DNA from: an uncultured Rhodospirillales bacterium
Lineage (GTDB): Bacteria; Pseudomonadota; Alphaproteobacteria; Rhodospirillales; UBA2165
DNA: 39,643 bases
NCBI GenBank assembly: GCA_913055735.1
Contig: CAJXKD010000002.1
Span: 1,048,150-1,087,792, forward strand
Direction of reading: 5' to 3'
How positions within the stretch are numbered: the first letter of the stretch is position 1; each line of letters begins with the position of its first letter. Below are positions 23,946-33,040 of the stretch, piece by piece. A program made the translations under genes and the position numbers. Under the pieces are notes generated by a model, which searched no databases, was not told where the DNA came from, and saw only the letters and a list, made by a program, of their open reading frames with translations.

Positions 23946-25366
23946 CGGTTGATCACCATCGACAACCGCCGGCCACCGCGCTCAATGGCCAGCCGCCATT
24001 TGTCCGCTTCCTTCAACAGGACCTTCTTAAGCTCGCGAACGTTGGTAATGGCGGCGCCGTTGATCTCGCGGACGATGTCGCCGGGACGCAAGCCGATCCG
24101 CCGGGCGGCGCTGCCGCGCCGGATTTCGAGGACGATCACGCCACTCATCATGGTGCTGAGACCGAGCTCGTCCGCCAGGGCCGGTGAGAGATTGGCAACC
24201 GTCGCGCCTTGTAGCGGGTGAATCCCGGCAAGCTCGGAGGTGTCGCGGCGCGGCTTTTCGGGCGGGCGTTCGATCAACATCGACAAGGTCTGCTCCTTGC
24301 CCTCGCGCCAAACGACCAGATCGATCCGCTTGCCAACCGGCCGCGTCGCGATCCGGAAACGCAACGCTTCGGGATCGTCGACGTTGTGCCCATCGATGCT
24401 CAAGATGACATCGCCGACCTTTAATCCCGCCTGCTCTGCCGGCCCCTTGGGATAAAGCCCGTTGATCAGAACGCCGGCAGGACGTTGAAGCCCCAGCGAA
24501 CCGGCGATATCCGAGGTAACCGCCTGCCCCTCCGCACCGATCCAGGGACGCACCACGCGCCCCCCTTCGGTAATACCGCTGAGAACGGCGCGCACCATAT
24601 TCGAAGGAATCGCAAAACCGATGCCGACGGAGGCGCCAGTTTTCGAATAGATGGCCGAGTTGATCCCTACCAGCCGGCCGTCCATGGTCACCAGGGCGCC
24701 GCCCGAATTACCGGGATTAATGGCGGCATCGGTTTGGATGAAGAAGTTAAGATCGTTGATCCCCACCTGGGTTCGGGCGAGCGCCGACACGATCCCGGAC
24801 GTGACCGTCTGACCGACCCCGAAGGGATTACCGATCGCGAGAACCAGATCCCCCACTTCCAGGTCGTCGGAGTCGCGAAACTCAAGATGGGGGAACGTAG
24901 CGCCACCCTCGATTTGCAGGACGGCGAGATCGGTTCGCTGGTCCGCGCCGACGATACGCGCATCGAACTCGCGCCGGTCGGCCAAGATGACGGTGATTTC
25001 ATCGGCGCCTTCGATGACGTGATAGTTTGTCACCACCACGCCGGACGACGCCACGATGACGCCCGAGCCGAGAGAGTTCTGGCGGCGCTGCTGGGTCGGC
25101 CCGTTAAAGGTGTCGCCAAAGAACCGCCGGAAAAACGGATCGTCGAACAGGGGTGAGACGCGCCGCGTCGTCACGGTCTTGGTGGTAAAAATATTGACCA
25201 CCGCCGGCGCCACCCGTTTGACCAGCGGCGCATAGGAAAGCTGAATTTCCTGGCGGCTTTGCGGAACCTGCCGCTGCGCGTGGACAGCGCCCGGCAGTGC
25301 CGCTGCCATCAAGACGGCGACAGCCACAAATGTGCCAAATCTGAGCATCTTCTCGCGGCGTTTCAT
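23942..25366 (-). CDS. degQ: periplasmic Do-family serine protease (DegP/DegQ type)
   Basis: 474 residues. It is a trimer-based protease and chaperone that clears misfolded envelope proteins. The signal peptide is cleaved probably after Ala30 (VHA-QR). The trypsin-like domain has catalytic His116 (TNYHVIEG), Asp146 (RTDLAVL) and Ser221 (GNSGGALV), and a short LA loop (70-98) as in DegQ. Two PDZ domains follow (about 285-370 and 385-474), the second with GLRPGDIVREING. The ATG at 25366 has GAGAGAA upstream. Only 31 bases separate it from the terminator stem behind rplQ, so its promoter must be very short-range, lie within the rplQ end, or depend on read-through. Confidence 0.93.
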   Translation of the reverse strand: MKRREKMLRFGTFVAVAVLMAAALPGAVHAQRQVPQSRQEIQLSYAPLVKRVAPAVVNIFTTKTVTTRRVSPLFDDPFFRRFFGDTFNGPTQQRRQNSLGSGVIVASSGVVVTNYHVIEGADEITVILADRREFDARIVGADQRTDLAVLQIEGGATFPHLEFRDSDDLEVGDLVLAIGNPFGVGQTVTSGIVSALARTQVGINDLNFFIQTDAAINPGNSGGALVTMDGRLVGINSAIYSKTGASVGIGFAIPSNMVRAVLSGITEGGRVVRPWIGAEGQAVTSDIAGSLGLQRPAGVLINGLYPKGPAEQAGLKVGDVILSIDGHNVDDPEALRFRIATRPVGKRIDLVVWREGKEQTLSMLIERPPEKPRRDTSELAGIHPLQGATVANLSPALADELGLSTMMSGVIVLEIRRGSAARRIGLRPGDIVREINGAAITNVRELKKVLLKEADKWRLAIERGGRRLSMVINR

Positions 25367-25389
25367 GGTTCTCTCAATTTAGCACGCCA

Positions 25390-25419
25390 AACACAAAGGG
25401 GCAGCCCACCGGCTGCCCC
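25390..25419 (-). terminator. rho-independent terminator after rplQ
   Basis: A perfect 9-bp stem (25398-25406 with 25411-25419) has a 4-base loop. The minus-strand transcript continues with U-rich UUUGUGUUU. It marks the end of the ribosomal cluster and lies just before degQ. Confidence 0.8.
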
Positions 25420-25446
25420 CGAAACTTGTCCACGCTTAGCTTGGCC

Positions 25447-25884
25447 TTACGCCGGAACGGCTTCCTGTTCCTCGGCTTCCAGCTTCGCTTCGTGACGGGC
25501 CAAATCCTCGGCCCCCTTGGCGTCGGGGTCGCGGTCAACCAATTCGATCACCGCCATCGGCGCGGCATCGCCATAGCGGTAACCGGCCTTCAGCACCCGC
25601 GTGTAGCCGCCCTGGCGGTCCTTGTAGCGCTCGGCAAGATCGTCGAACAGCTTGGACACCACTTCGGCGTCGCGCAGAAAGGAATGCGCCTGGCGCCGCG
25701 CATGCAGATCGCCCCGTTTGCCGAGCGTGATCATCTTTTCGACGATCGGGCGAATTTCCTTCGCCTTGGGCACGGTCGTATTGATCTGTTCATGACGCAG
25801 CAATGAGGCCGCCATGTTGGAAAACATCGCCTTGCGGTGAGACGACGTGCGGTTCAGTTTCCTGCCGCTGACACGATGACGCAT
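25447..25884 (-). CDS. rplQ: 50S ribosomal protein L17
   Basis: 145 residues. L17 binds 23S rRNA near the peptide exit side of the large subunit. The N-terminus [20 protein letters not shown] is the diagnostic motif, followed by [10 protein letters not shown] and [20 protein letters not shown]. The C-terminal 30 residues are an acidic, Glu/Ala-rich tail longer than in E. coli, as is usual in alphaproteobacteria. It starts 58 bases after rpoA and is the last gene of the alpha operon; a terminator follows at 25390-25419. Confidence 0.97.
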   Translation of the reverse strand: MRHRVSGRKLNRTSSHRKAMFSNMAASLLRHEQINTTVPKAKEIRPIVEKMITLGKRGDLHARRQAHSFLRDAEVVSKLFDDLAERYKDRQGGYTRVLKAGYRYGDAAPMAVIELVDRDPDAKGAEDLARHEAKLEAEEQEAVPA

Positions 25885-25942
25885 GGTTCCGTTTCCTCGC
25901 GTTCGGGTTTGTTGCTCTTACCGCCAATCCCCTCGGAGCGCC

Positions 25943-26962
25943 TTAGAAAGGCTCCTCGAGACGTTTGGCGAGTTCCTCGATATTCTCCGGCGGCCAGTTC
26001 GGGATCTCCATCCCGAGATGCAATCCCATCTGGGCCAGAACTTCCTTGATCTCGTTGAGCGACTTACGGCCGAAGTTCGGCGTCCGAAGCATTTCCGCTT
26101 CGCTCTTCAAGACCAGATCACCGATATAAATGATGTTGTCGTTCTTGAGGCAGTTAGCCGACCGTACCGACAACTCCAACTCGTCCACTTTACGCAGCAA
26201 GTTCTTGTTGAACGGCAGTTCGTCCTTGGCCTCTTCCGGCAACGCCATCGTCGGCTCTTCGAAATTGATGAACAGCTGCAACTGGTCCTGCAGGATCCGC
26301 GCGGCCAGGGCGACCGCATCCTCCGGCATGACCGTGCCATTGGTGGTCACGTCGAGGGACAGCTTGTCATAGTCCGTTACCTGACCGACGCGCGAGTTTT
26401 CTACCTTGTACGCCACTTTGCGCACCGGCGAGAAAACGGCATCGATGGGAATCAGGCCGATGGGGCTTTCCTCAGGCTTATTGGCGCCCGCGGGCACGTA
26501 GCCCTTGCCCGTCTCGACGGTCATTTCCATCTCGAGGGTCGCGCCGTCATCGAGGGTGCAGATCACCAGATCGGGGTCCATGATCTCGATGTCGTGGCCG
26601 GTTTCGATCATGCCGGCGGTGATTTCACCGGGGCCGGTCGCCGACAGGGTAATCCGCTTGGAGCCTTCGGAGTGCATCCGCAAGCCCATGGATTTGATGT
26701 TCAGCACGATGTCGGTAACGTCCTCATGCACGCCCGGAATGGACGAGAACTCATGCAGCACGCCGTCGATCTGGATGGCGGTCACGGCAGACCCCTGCAG
26801 TGACGACAACAGAACCCGCCGCAGGGCATTGCCCAGCGTCAGACCGAAGCCCCGCTCCAGGGGTTCAGCAACAATGGTTGCATGGCGCGCTGGAACGCTG
26901 CCCGGCACCACCTCAAGCTTGTTCGGTTTAATCAGTTCCTGCCAGTTCTTCTGAATAATCAC
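25943..26962 (-). CDS. rpoA: RNA polymerase alpha subunit
   Basis: 339 residues. It nucleates core RNA polymerase assembly by dimerisation and contacts promoters and activators through its C-terminal domain. The N-terminus [12 protein letters not shown] and [23 protein letters not shown] identify the N-terminal domain. The C-terminal domain carries the helix-hairpin-helix segment [18 protein letters not shown]. The start is GTG at 26962, the only standard start codon at this position. The SD-like GAGG lies inside a small predicted hairpin loop at 26963-26977. A 99-base gap separates it from rpsK. Confidence 0.97.
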   Translation of the reverse strand: MIIQKNWQELIKPNKLEVVPGSVPARHATIVAEPLERGFGLTLGNALRRVLLSSLQGSAVTAIQIDGVLHEFSSIPGVHEDVTDIVLNIKSMGLRMHSEGSKRITLSATGPGEITAGMIETGHDIEIMDPDLVICTLDDGATLEMEMTVETGKGYVPAGANKPEESPIGLIPIDAVFSPVRKVAYKVENSRVGQVTDYDKLSLDVTTNGTVMPEDAVALAARILQDQLQLFINFEEPTMALPEEAKDELPFNKNLLRKVDELELSVRSANCLKNDNIIYIGDLVLKSEAEMLRTPNFGRKSLNEIKEVLAQMGLHLGMEIPNWPPENIEELAKRLEEPF

Positions 26963-26977
26963 GAGTGTGCCTCACTC
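26963..26977 (-). promoter_or_regulatory. hairpin around the rpoA ribosome binding site
   Basis: In the transcript GAGTG (26973-26977) can pair with CACTC (26963-26967), leaving a 5-base loop AGGCA that carries part of the SD-like sequence. The hairpin ends immediately before the GTG start. A second hairpin, TTCGC/GCGAA with a U5 loop, lies upstream at 26982-26996. Control of rpoA translation is an inference. Confidence 0.3.
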
Positions 26978-27061
26978 TCATTTCGCAAAAAGCGAATTTC
27001 CTAAAACGAATGCCCGATGGTCCGGCCACGCTCCGGTCCACCGGGTTACATGCCGTTTGCG

Positions 27062-27454
27062 TTAGACCCGGCGACGCTTCCGCGGCCGGCACCCATTGTG
27101 CGGAATCGGGGTCACGTCGCGAATGGACGTTACCGTAAACCCGACCGCTTGCAGCGCGCGCAGCGCCGATTCGCGACCCGATCCCGGTCCCTTGACCTCG
27201 ATTTCCAAGGTACGCATACCGTGCTCCATGGCCTTCTTGCCGGCGTCCTCGGCGGCAACCTGGGCGGCATAGGGGGTCGATTTACGCGATCCCTTGAACC
27301 CTTGGCTACCCGCCGACGACCAGGCAATCGCATTGCCTTGGGCATCGGTAATGGTAATCACCGTATTGTTGAACGACGCGTTTACGTGCGCGACGCCCGA
27401 CGTGATGTTTTTTCTCTCGCGGCGCCTGGGGCGCTGCGCTGCAGCTTTTGCCAT
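27062..27454 (-). CDS. rpsK: 30S ribosomal protein S11
   Basis: 130 residues. S11 lies on the 30S platform and helps shape the mRNA exit channel. [21 protein letters not shown] at the start of the core, [21 protein letters not shown] and the C-terminal [15 protein letters not shown] are invariant family features. The N-terminal extension is basic (RPRRRERKN). It starts 45 bases after rpsM in the alpha operon, with rpoA 99 bases downstream. Confidence 0.98.
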   Translation of the reverse strand: MAKAAAQRPRRRERKNITSGVAHVNASFNNTVITITDAQGNAIAWSSAGSQGFKGSRKSTPYAAQVAAEDAGKKAMEHGMRTLEIEVKGPGSGRESALRALQAVGFTVTSIRDVTPIPHNGCRPRKRRRV

Positions 27455-27499
27455 ACTAGACCTATACTTCCTTGGCCGTCGCTCTCAGGGTTAAGTGAC

Positions 27500-27877
27500 C
27501 TACTTGGTCACCTTTTTCTTGCCCGCGATGGCCTTAGCCGGCCCTTTACGGGTACGTGCATTGGTGTGGGTCCTCTGGCCGCGCACCGGCAAACCGCGCC
27601 GATGACGAAGTCCCCTATAACAACCGAGGTCCATCAACCGTTTGATGTTCATGGACGTCTCGCGGCGAAGATCGCCTTCGACCTGATAATCGCGGTCGAT
27701 CGTCTCACGAATACGCGCCACTTCGTCGTCCGTCAGCTCATGGACCCGACGCTCTCCAGGCACCCCGGACGTCTCGCAAATATCCTTCGCGAGTTTCTGT
27801 CCGATCCCGAAAATATAAGTGAGCGCAATTTCAACTCGCTTTTGAGTCGGAATATTAACGCCAGCAATACGTGCCAA
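27500..27877 (-). CDS. rpsM: 30S ribosomal protein S13
   Basis: 125 residues. S13 sits in the 30S head and contacts tRNA and the 50S bridges. [27 protein letters not shown], and the C-terminal [23 protein letters not shown] are diagnostic. Basic tail [15 protein letters not shown] reaches toward the P-site tRNA. It is the first gene after a strong promoter at 27948-27975, so the alpha operon can be transcribed independently of secY-adk. GGAGAAA precedes the ATG. Confidence 0.98.
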   Translation of the reverse strand: MARIAGVNIPTQKRVEIALTYIFGIGQKLAKDICETSGVPGERRVHELTDDEVARIRETIDRDYQVEGDLRRETSMNIKRLMDLGCYRGLRHRRGLPVRGQRTHTNARTRKGPAKAIAGKKKVTK

Positions 27878-27947
27878 AGCCGGTTTCTCCTCAGCCTAAA
27901 TGTCTAATTTTCTATGGTGCGACCGCGGGCGGACCCAGAGCGGCGCG

Positions 27948-27975
27948 ATTATAGGCACAAAGTGCCTTAAGTCAA
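27948..27975 (-). promoter_or_regulatory. near-consensus sigma70 promoter of the alpha operon
   Basis: On the minus strand TTGACT (27970-27975) and a perfect TATAAT (27948-27953) are separated by 16 bases. The spacer holds the short inverted repeat GGCAC-TTT-GTGCC. The -35 starts 5 bases beyond the adk stop, so the promoter fills the adk-rpsM gap and gives a leader of about 60 bases before rpsM. Confidence 0.8.
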
Positions 27976-27979
27976 CTCG

Positions 27980-28630
27980 CTAACCCTCTTCAATAACTGC
28001 TTTTATCCGGGCGTACACCTCATCGATGCCGCCCATCCCATCCACCGCCTTCAGGGCCTTCTTGGCCTCGTAGTAGGGCAAAATGGGGGCTGTCTGCTCC
28101 CGATAGGCCGCCAGCCGGGACCGGACCGTATCGGCATTGTCGTCTGCCCGGCGGGTAAATTCGGTCGATCCGCATTTGTCGCAGACCCCCTCCACCTTGG
28201 GCTTTTTGAAGTGGTCGTGGTACCCCATCCCGCACTTGGCGCACGAAAAACGGCCCGAGATTCGCTCGACCACCGCATCCTCGTCGACCGTAATCTGGAT
28301 CACGTGATCCATTTTGAGGCCTTTTTCGTCCAGCATCCGGTCGAGGGCTTCGGCCTGAGCCGTCGTACGGGGGAAACCGTCGAGGATGATCCCGTCACCG
28401 CCCGAATTCTGGTCGATCCGGCCGGAAATCATCTTGATGATCAAGTCGTCGGGAACCAGATCGCCGCGCTCCATGATCTCCTTGGCGGTCTTGCCGAGAT
28501 CCGAGCCGGATTTGACCTCCTCGCGGAGCATGTCGCCGGTCGACAACTGGACCAAATTGTAAGCGTCCTGCAGCCGCTCCGCCTGCGTCCCCTTACCGGC
28601 ACCGGGCGGGCCCAATAGAATGAGATTCAT
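27980..28630 (-). CDS. adk: adenylate kinase with zinc-binding lid
   Basis: 216 residues, the long form. It interconverts ATP plus AMP with two ADP. The P-loop is GPPGAGKGT (7-15), and DGFPRTTAQAEAL and the arginine-rich RADDNADTV are conserved nucleotide-binding segments. The lid has four cysteines at 130, 133, 150 and 153 (CAKC and CDKC), predicting a structural zinc site, as seen in many non-enteric adenylate kinases. The ATG overlaps the secY stop by one base (TGATG). Placement between secY and rpsM is typical of alphaproteobacteria. Confidence 0.97.
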   Translation of the reverse strand: MNLILLGPPGAGKGTQAERLQDAYNLVQLSTGDMLREEVKSGSDLGKTAKEIMERGDLVPDDLIIKMISGRIDQNSGGDGIILDGFPRTTAQAEALDRMLDEKGLKMDHVIQITVDEDAVVERISGRFSCAKCGMGYHDHFKKPKVEGVCDKCGSTEFTRRADDNADTVRSRLAAYREQTAPILPYYEAKKALKAVDGMGGIDEVYARIKAVIEEG

Positions 28631-29973
28631 CAGCGCCGCCCCCTCAACCGCGATTTCTTGATCAGCCCCTCATATTGATGGGCCAGAAGGTGCGACTGAA
28701 CCTGAGCGACCGTATCCATGGTGACGGTTACCACGATCAGTAGGCTAGTCCCGCCGAAGAAGAACGGGACGGAAAAACGCGCGATCAGCAGTTCCGGCAG
28801 AATGGCGACGGCGACGAGATAAATGGAACCGACAACCGTTAGCCGCGTCAGCACATAATCCAGATAATCGGCCGTGTTCTTGCCCGGCCGGATGCCCGGT
28901 ACGAAACCGCCGTATTTCTTGAGATTGTCCGCCGTTTCCTGGGGATTGAACACCACCGCCGTATAGAAAAACGCGAAGAACGCGATCAGTCCGGCATAGA
29001 TCAGCAAGTAGGTCGGCTGTCCGCGACCCAGCAACGCCGTAACGGTGGTCAGCCATTCCGGACCGCCGGCCGCCGAAAACTGGGCCAAGGTGATCGGCAT
29101 CAACAGGATGGAACTGGCGAAAATCAACGGAATAACACCCGAGGTGTTGAGCTTCAGGGGCAAGTGCGAGCTTTCGCCGCCGAACATCTTGTTGCCCATC
29201 TGGCGCTTCGGATATTGGATGATGATCCGCCGCTGCGCCCGCTCGACAAAGACGATGCCAGCGATCACCGCCACGGCACCGACCATCAGTGCCGCGATCA
29301 GCCAGCTGGGAAGCGATCCCGTCCGGCCCAATTCGAAGGTCGCGGCCAAAGCGCGCGGCAATTCGGCGACGATACCGGCGAAAATGATCAGCGAAATGCC
29401 GTTACCGACACCGCGCGCAGTCACCTGCTCACCCAGCCACATCAGGAAAATCGTCCCGCCGACCAGCGTGATCACCGCCGTCATGCGGAAGAACATGCCC
29501 GGATCGATCACCGCCGAAATGCCCTGCGATCCCGTCATACCCTCGAGGCCGACAGAAATGCCGTAGGCCTGCATGGCGGCAATCAGCACCGTCCCGTAGC
29601 GGGTGTATTGATTGATCTTCTTACGCCCCTGCTCGCCCTCTTTCTTGAGCTGATTGAGGGTCGGCGACACGGCGGTCATCAACTGCATGATAATCGCCGC
29701 CGAGATGTAGGGCATGATGTTGAGGGCGAAAATGGTCATCCGCCCGAGGGCCCCGCCCGCGAACATGTTGAACATGCCGAGGATACCGCCCGCCTGGCGG
29801 TTGAAGATGTCCTGCAGGATGACCGGATCGATGCCCGGCAGCGGGATATAGGTCCCGAGGCGGTAGACGATCAGCGCGCCGAGGGTAAACCATAGCCGCT
29901 TCTTCAACTCCGTCGCCTTGGAAAAGGCGCCAAAATTGAGATTAGAGGCTAATTGCTCGGCAGCTGAGGCCAT
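28630..29973 (-). CDS. secY: protein translocase subunit SecY
   Basis: 447 residues with ten hydrophobic segments. SecY forms the SecYEG channel for protein export and membrane insertion. The N-terminal LKKRLWFTLGALIVYRLGTYIP, plug-region GGALGRMTIFALNIMPYISA, and cytoplasmic loops with KRQMGNKMFGG and VPGIRPGKNT are diagnostic; the latter contains the conserved SecA and ribosome contact region. It starts 15 bases after rplO in the spc operon. The C-terminal tail ends KKSRLRGRR. Normal length, no defects seen. Confidence 0.98.
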   Translation of the reverse strand: MASAAEQLASNLNFGAFSKATELKKRLWFTLGALIVYRLGTYIPLPGIDPVILQDIFNRQAGGILGMFNMFAGGALGRMTIFALNIMPYISAAIIMQLMTAVSPTLNQLKKEGEQGRKKINQYTRYGTVLIAAMQAYGISVGLEGMTGSQGISAVIDPGMFFRMTAVITLVGGTIFLMWLGEQVTARGVGNGISLIIFAGIVAELPRALAATFELGRTGSLPSWLIAALMVGAVAVIAGIVFVERAQRRIIIQYPKRQMGNKMFGGESSHLPLKLNTSGVIPLIFASSILLMPITLAQFSAAGGPEWLTTVTALLGRGQPTYLLIYAGLIAFFAFFYTAVVFNPQETADNLKKYGGFVPGIRPGKNTADYLDYVLTRLTVVGSIYLVAVAILPELLIARFSVPFFFGGTSLLIVVTVTMDTVAQVQSHLLAHQYEGLIKKSRLRGRR

Positions 29974-29988
29974 TAATCCCGCCCGTTA

Positions 29989-30522
29989 TTAATCGTTATC
30001 GCCGGCCGTCTCGGCGGCGGCCTCTTTGGCCTTCTTACCGCGGATTCGCTTCGGCTTCGGGGCAACGTCCGGCAAGATCACCGAACCGCCCGCCTTCTCG
30101 ACCGCCGCGACGGCGCCCTTGGACGCACCGGCAACCTCGATGGTAACCTTAGCGGAAATCTCGCCTTTGCCCAGCAACCGCACGCCATCGTGAAGAGAGC
30201 CGACCAACCCAGCGGACTTCAGCGCCTCGCCATTGATCGTGCCCTTGGCATCCAGCTTCTTCTCGTCGATCGCCTGCTGCAACCGTCCCACATTGACCTC
30301 GGCGAAGGTCTTGCCGAACGGGTTCTTGAAGCCGCGCTTCGGGGTGCGGCGATAGAGCGGCATCTGACCGCCTTCGAAGCCCACCAACGCAACGCCGCTC
30401 CGGGATTTCTGGCCCTTAACGCCCCGCCCGCCGGTCTTGCCCTTGCCGGAACTGGTTCCGCGGCCGACCCGCGTGCGGCTCTTGCGGGCGCCTTGATTAT
30501 CGCGCACTTCGTTAAGTTTCAT
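29989..30522 (-). CDS. rplO: 50S ribosomal protein L15
   Basis: 177 residues; the usual core is about 150. L15 binds 23S rRNA late in 50S assembly. The Gly/Arg-rich N-terminus ([19 protein letters not shown]) and [17 protein letters not shown] are diagnostic. The last 25 residues form a Lys- and Ala-rich tail ending in an acidic patch (AETAGDND). It starts 83 bases after rpmD, one of the wider gaps in the spc operon, in which I see no convincing promoter. Confidence 0.97.
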   Translation of the reverse strand: MKLNEVRDNQGARKSRTRVGRGTSSGKGKTGGRGVKGQKSRSGVALVGFEGGQMPLYRRTPKRGFKNPFGKTFAEVNVGRLQQAIDEKKLDAKGTINGEALKSAGLVGSLHDGVRLLGKGEISAKVTIEVAGASKGAVAAVEKAGGSVILPDVAPKPKRIRGKKAKEAAAETAGDND

Positions 30523-30605
30523 CGGTCCTTATTCCTCACCCGCCAGAATTCTTCGCTTACTTGGCAACAATCCGGCAGCACTCAGATGTTTTCTCAGTTA
30601 TCTCG

Positions 30606-30800
30606 TTAGGCGTTGTCGTCAATCCGGACGAGATGTTTGACCTTATCGATCATGCCCCGCACCGCCGGCGTATCTTCCAGCGTCCGAGTGCGGTTCATCT
30701 TGTTCAAACCCAGGCCCTTCAACGTTTCACGCTGATCTTTCGGCCGGCCGATCGGGCTGCCGGTCTGGGTTACGGTCACGGTTTTTTTTGTCGCGGCCAC
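30606..30800 (-). CDS. rpmD: 50S ribosomal protein L30
   Basis: 64 residues from a GTG at 30800 with GGGAG upstream. The frame is open for a further 94 codons, but those are antiframe of rpsE and do not match L30. L30 is a small protein at the base of the large subunit. [21 protein letters not shown] and [16 protein letters not shown] are the characteristic motifs. It begins 4 bases after the rpsE stop. The GTG start is clear because no other start codon lies between the rpsE stop and the L30 core. Confidence 0.95.
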   Translation of the reverse strand: MAATKKTVTVTQTGSPIGRPKDQRETLKGLGLNKMNRTRTLEDTPAVRGMIDKVKHLVRIDDNA

Positions 30801-30804
30801 AGCT

Positions 30805-31368
30805 CTACTCCCTTGCGGCGCCTTCGCGGCGTCCCACGATATCGCCAACCTTCTTACCCCGCTTGGCGGCAATCGCACGCGGAGACGCGAGGTTGTCGAG
30901 CGCGGCAAGCGTCGCCTTGACCATGTTGTGCGGATTGGGGCTGCCGGTGGACTTCGCCACCACGTCCTGAACGCCGAGGGTCTCGAACACGGCACGCATG
31001 GGACCGCCGGCGATGATACCGGTGCCCGGAGGCGCGGCGCGGACAACCACCCGACCGGCACCGAAGCGGCCCGTCGCGTCATGGTGAAGCGTGCGGCCCT
31101 CGCGCAGGGGTACGCGGATCATTTTGCGCTTTGCCGACTCGGTTGCCTTGCGGATCGCCTCGGGAACTTCCCGGGCCTTGCCGGAACCATAGCCGACACG
31201 GCCGCGGCCGTCACCGACCACCACCAACGCGGCAAAACCGAATCGCCGGCCGCCCTTTACGACTTTCGCAACTCGGTTGATGGAAACCAGCTTGTCCATC
31301 AACTCCGAGTCTTCGCGTTGCCCACGGTCGGAGCGAGATCCCCGTTCGGAACTGGGTGCTTGTGCCAT
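30805..31368 (-). CDS. rpsE: 30S ribosomal protein S5
   Basis: 187 residues. S5 lines the mRNA entry tunnel and influences decoding accuracy. The double-stranded RNA-binding-like domain has [16 protein letters not shown] and [17 protein letters not shown]. The C-terminal domain carries [12 protein letters not shown] and [10 protein letters not shown]. The N-terminal extension of about 25 residues is hydrophilic, as in other alphaproteobacteria. It lies 10 bases after rplR. Confidence 0.98.
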   Translation of the reverse strand: MAQAPSSERGSRSDRGQREDSELMDKLVSINRVAKVVKGGRRFGFAALVVVGDGRGRVGYGSGKAREVPEAIRKATESAKRKMIRVPLREGRTLHHDATGRFGAGRVVVRAAPPGTGIIAGGPMRAVFETLGVQDVVAKSTGSPNPHNMVKATLAALDNLASPRAIAAKRGKKVGDIVGRREGAARE

Positions 31369-31378
31369 TCTTACTCTC

Positions 31379-31741
31379 CTAGAACGCCAATCCGCCTTCG
31401 CGGGCGGCGTCGGCCAGGGCTTTTACCCGGCCATGGTACAGATATCCTCCACGGTCGAAGATGACCGTCTCGACGCCTGCGGCCTTGGCGCGCTCGGCAA
31501 CCAGCTTGCCGACTTCTTTCGCCGCATCGACGTTGGCGCCGCTTTTGAGCTTCGACTTGAGATCGGTTTCCAGCGTGGAGGCCGATGCAAGCGTCTTGCG
31601 CGAAATGTCGTCGATCACTTGTGCGTAGATGTGCTTCCCCGAACGGAAAACCGACAGACGCGGACGATCGTTCCGGGCACGCCGCAGTTTGGCGCGATTG
31701 CGCTGCCGCCTGCGGTTGAAAAGTTTCGATGAGGACTCCAT
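31379..31741 (-). CDS. rplR: 50S ribosomal protein L18
   Basis: 120 residues. L18 binds 5S rRNA with L5 and L25 and brings it into the central protuberance. The N-terminal basic segment ([20 protein letters not shown]) and [16 protein letters not shown] are diagnostic. The C-terminus [22 protein letters not shown] is the family end motif. It starts 2 bases after the rplF stop in the spc operon. Confidence 0.98.
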   Translation of the reverse strand: MESSSKLFNRRRQRNRAKLRRARNDRPRLSVFRSGKHIYAQVIDDISRKTLASASTLETDLKSKLKSGANVDAAKEVGKLVAERAKAAGVETVIFDRGGYLYHGRVKALADAAREGGLAF

Positions 31742-31743
31742 GG

Positions 31744-32277
31744 CTACTTCTTCTTGCCTTCCTTACGCAGGATTTGTTCGTCCTTGTACCGAATGCCCTT
31801 GCCTTTGTACGGCTCCGGCGGACGGAACGACCGGATTTCGGCAGCGACGGCACCCACAAGGCGCTTGTCGGCGCCGCTGATGGCAATATCGGTCTGGGTT
31901 TCGCATTTAATCTCAATGCCTTCCGGGATCGGAAAGCGGACATCGTGCGAATAGCCCAGTTGCAGGACCAGGGTCTTACCCTGCACCTGCGCCCGGTAAC
32001 CGACGCCAGTGATCGCCAATTCCTTGGTGAACCCTTCGGAAACGCCGTGGACGATATTGCCCGTAAGGCGCTGATAGGTTCCCCACAACTTCCGGGCCTT
32101 CAGCGAATCGTCCACCGGCTTGACCCAGATTTGATCGCCATCGATGGACGGCGTCACCTCGTCGACGAACGTCAGCGACAACTCGCCCTTTTTGCCCTTT
32201 GCCTTGAGCACCTTGCCGGCGAGTTCGACATTAACGCCGTCGGGAACGGTTACCGGCACTTGGCCTACGCGCGACAT
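31744..32277 (-). CDS. rplF: 50S ribosomal protein L6
   Basis: 177 residues. L6 has two similar alpha/beta domains and lies near the sarcin-ricin loop at the factor-binding site. [19 protein letters not shown] opens the first domain. The second contains [19 protein letters not shown] and the C-terminal signature [16 protein letters not shown]. It follows rpsH by 24 bases and precedes rplR by 2. Confidence 0.98.
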   Translation of the reverse strand: MSRVGQVPVTVPDGVNVELAGKVLKAKGKKGELSLTFVDEVTPSIDGDQIWVKPVDDSLKARKLWGTYQRLTGNIVHGVSEGFTKELAITGVGYRAQVQGKTLVLQLGYSHDVRFPIPEGIEIKCETQTDIAISGADKRLVGAVAAEIRSFRPPEPYKGKGIRYKDEQILRKEGKKK

Positions 32278-32301
32278 GATCTATGTCCCTCCTTGTGCCC
32301 G

Positions 32302-32700
32302 CTAGAATACCTGGCAGAGCACCTCGCCACCGACATTGGCGGCGCGGGCTTCGGCGTCGGACATGACGCCACGCGGGGTCGACAGGATGGAAATACCCAA
32401 CCCATTGTAGAACCGCGGCAGGTCCTTGATTTTCGAATACACCCGGCGACCGGGCCGCGACACGCGGTTGATCTGCTTGATCACCGGCTCGCCATCGAAA
32501 TACTTCAGTTCGATCTTAATCTCGTCGATACCTTGGCGGATGTTGTGCCGCGAATAATCGCGGATATAGCCTTCGCGCTTCAGCACGTCCAAGACGTTTT
32601 CATGCAGCCGGGATGCCGGCGCGGTGATGCTGTCCATCCGCGCGTTCTGGCCATTCCGGATACGCGTCAACAGGTCCGCAACGGGGTCGCTCATTGACAT
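32302..32700 (-). CDS. rpsH: 30S ribosomal protein S8
   Basis: 132 residues. S8 binds the central domain of 16S rRNA early in assembly; in enterobacteria it is also the translational repressor of the spc operon. [18 protein letters not shown] at the start and the C-terminal [20 protein letters not shown] are diagnostic. I chose the first of two nearby ATG codons, giving MSMSDP, the usual alphaproteobacterial start. It lies 16 bases after rpsN. Confidence 0.98.
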   Translation of the reverse strand: MSMSDPVADLLTRIRNGQNARMDSITAPASRLHENVLDVLKREGYIRDYSRHNIRQGIDEIKIELKYFDGEPVIKQINRVSRPGRRVYSKIKDLPRFYNGLGISILSTPRGVMSDAEARAANVGGEVLCQVF

Positions 32701-32716
32701 CTACAGACTTCCTCCG

Positions 32717-33022
32717 TTACCAGCTCGATTTGACCATGCCGGGAATCTGTCCCGACAGCGCCAAGTCCCGGAGTGCGATCCGCGACAGGCGGAACTTCCG
32801 GTAATTACTACGGGAACGGCCGCTCAATTCGCACCGCAGCCGCACGCGGACCGGGGCGGAGTTGCGCGGCAACTCGGCCAGCTTGAGCCGTGCATTGAAC
32901 CGCTCCTCGGGTGACAGCGATTCATCCTTGGCAATCGCCTTGAGCGCAGACCGCTTGGCGGCATATTTCTGCGCCAACCGCATACGCTTTTTGTTTCTCT
33001 CGACGACGCTCTTCTTGGCCAT
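32717..33022 (-). CDS. rpsN: 30S ribosomal protein S14, zinc-free form
   Basis: 101 residues, the long form that lacks the CxxC...CxxC zinc ribbon of the short paralogues. S14 binds the 16S head with S19 and S3. [17 protein letters not shown] and the C-terminal [19 protein letters not shown] followed by [11 protein letters not shown] are diagnostic. It lies 18 bases after rplE and before rpsH, the standard spc position. Confidence 0.98.
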   Translation of the reverse strand: MAKKSVVERNKKRMRLAQKYAAKRSALKAIAKDESLSPEERFNARLKLAELPRNSAPVRVRLRCELSGRSRSNYRKFRLSRIALRDLALSGQIPGMVKSSW

Positions 33023-33040
33023 CCGTTCTCTCCGTCCCTC

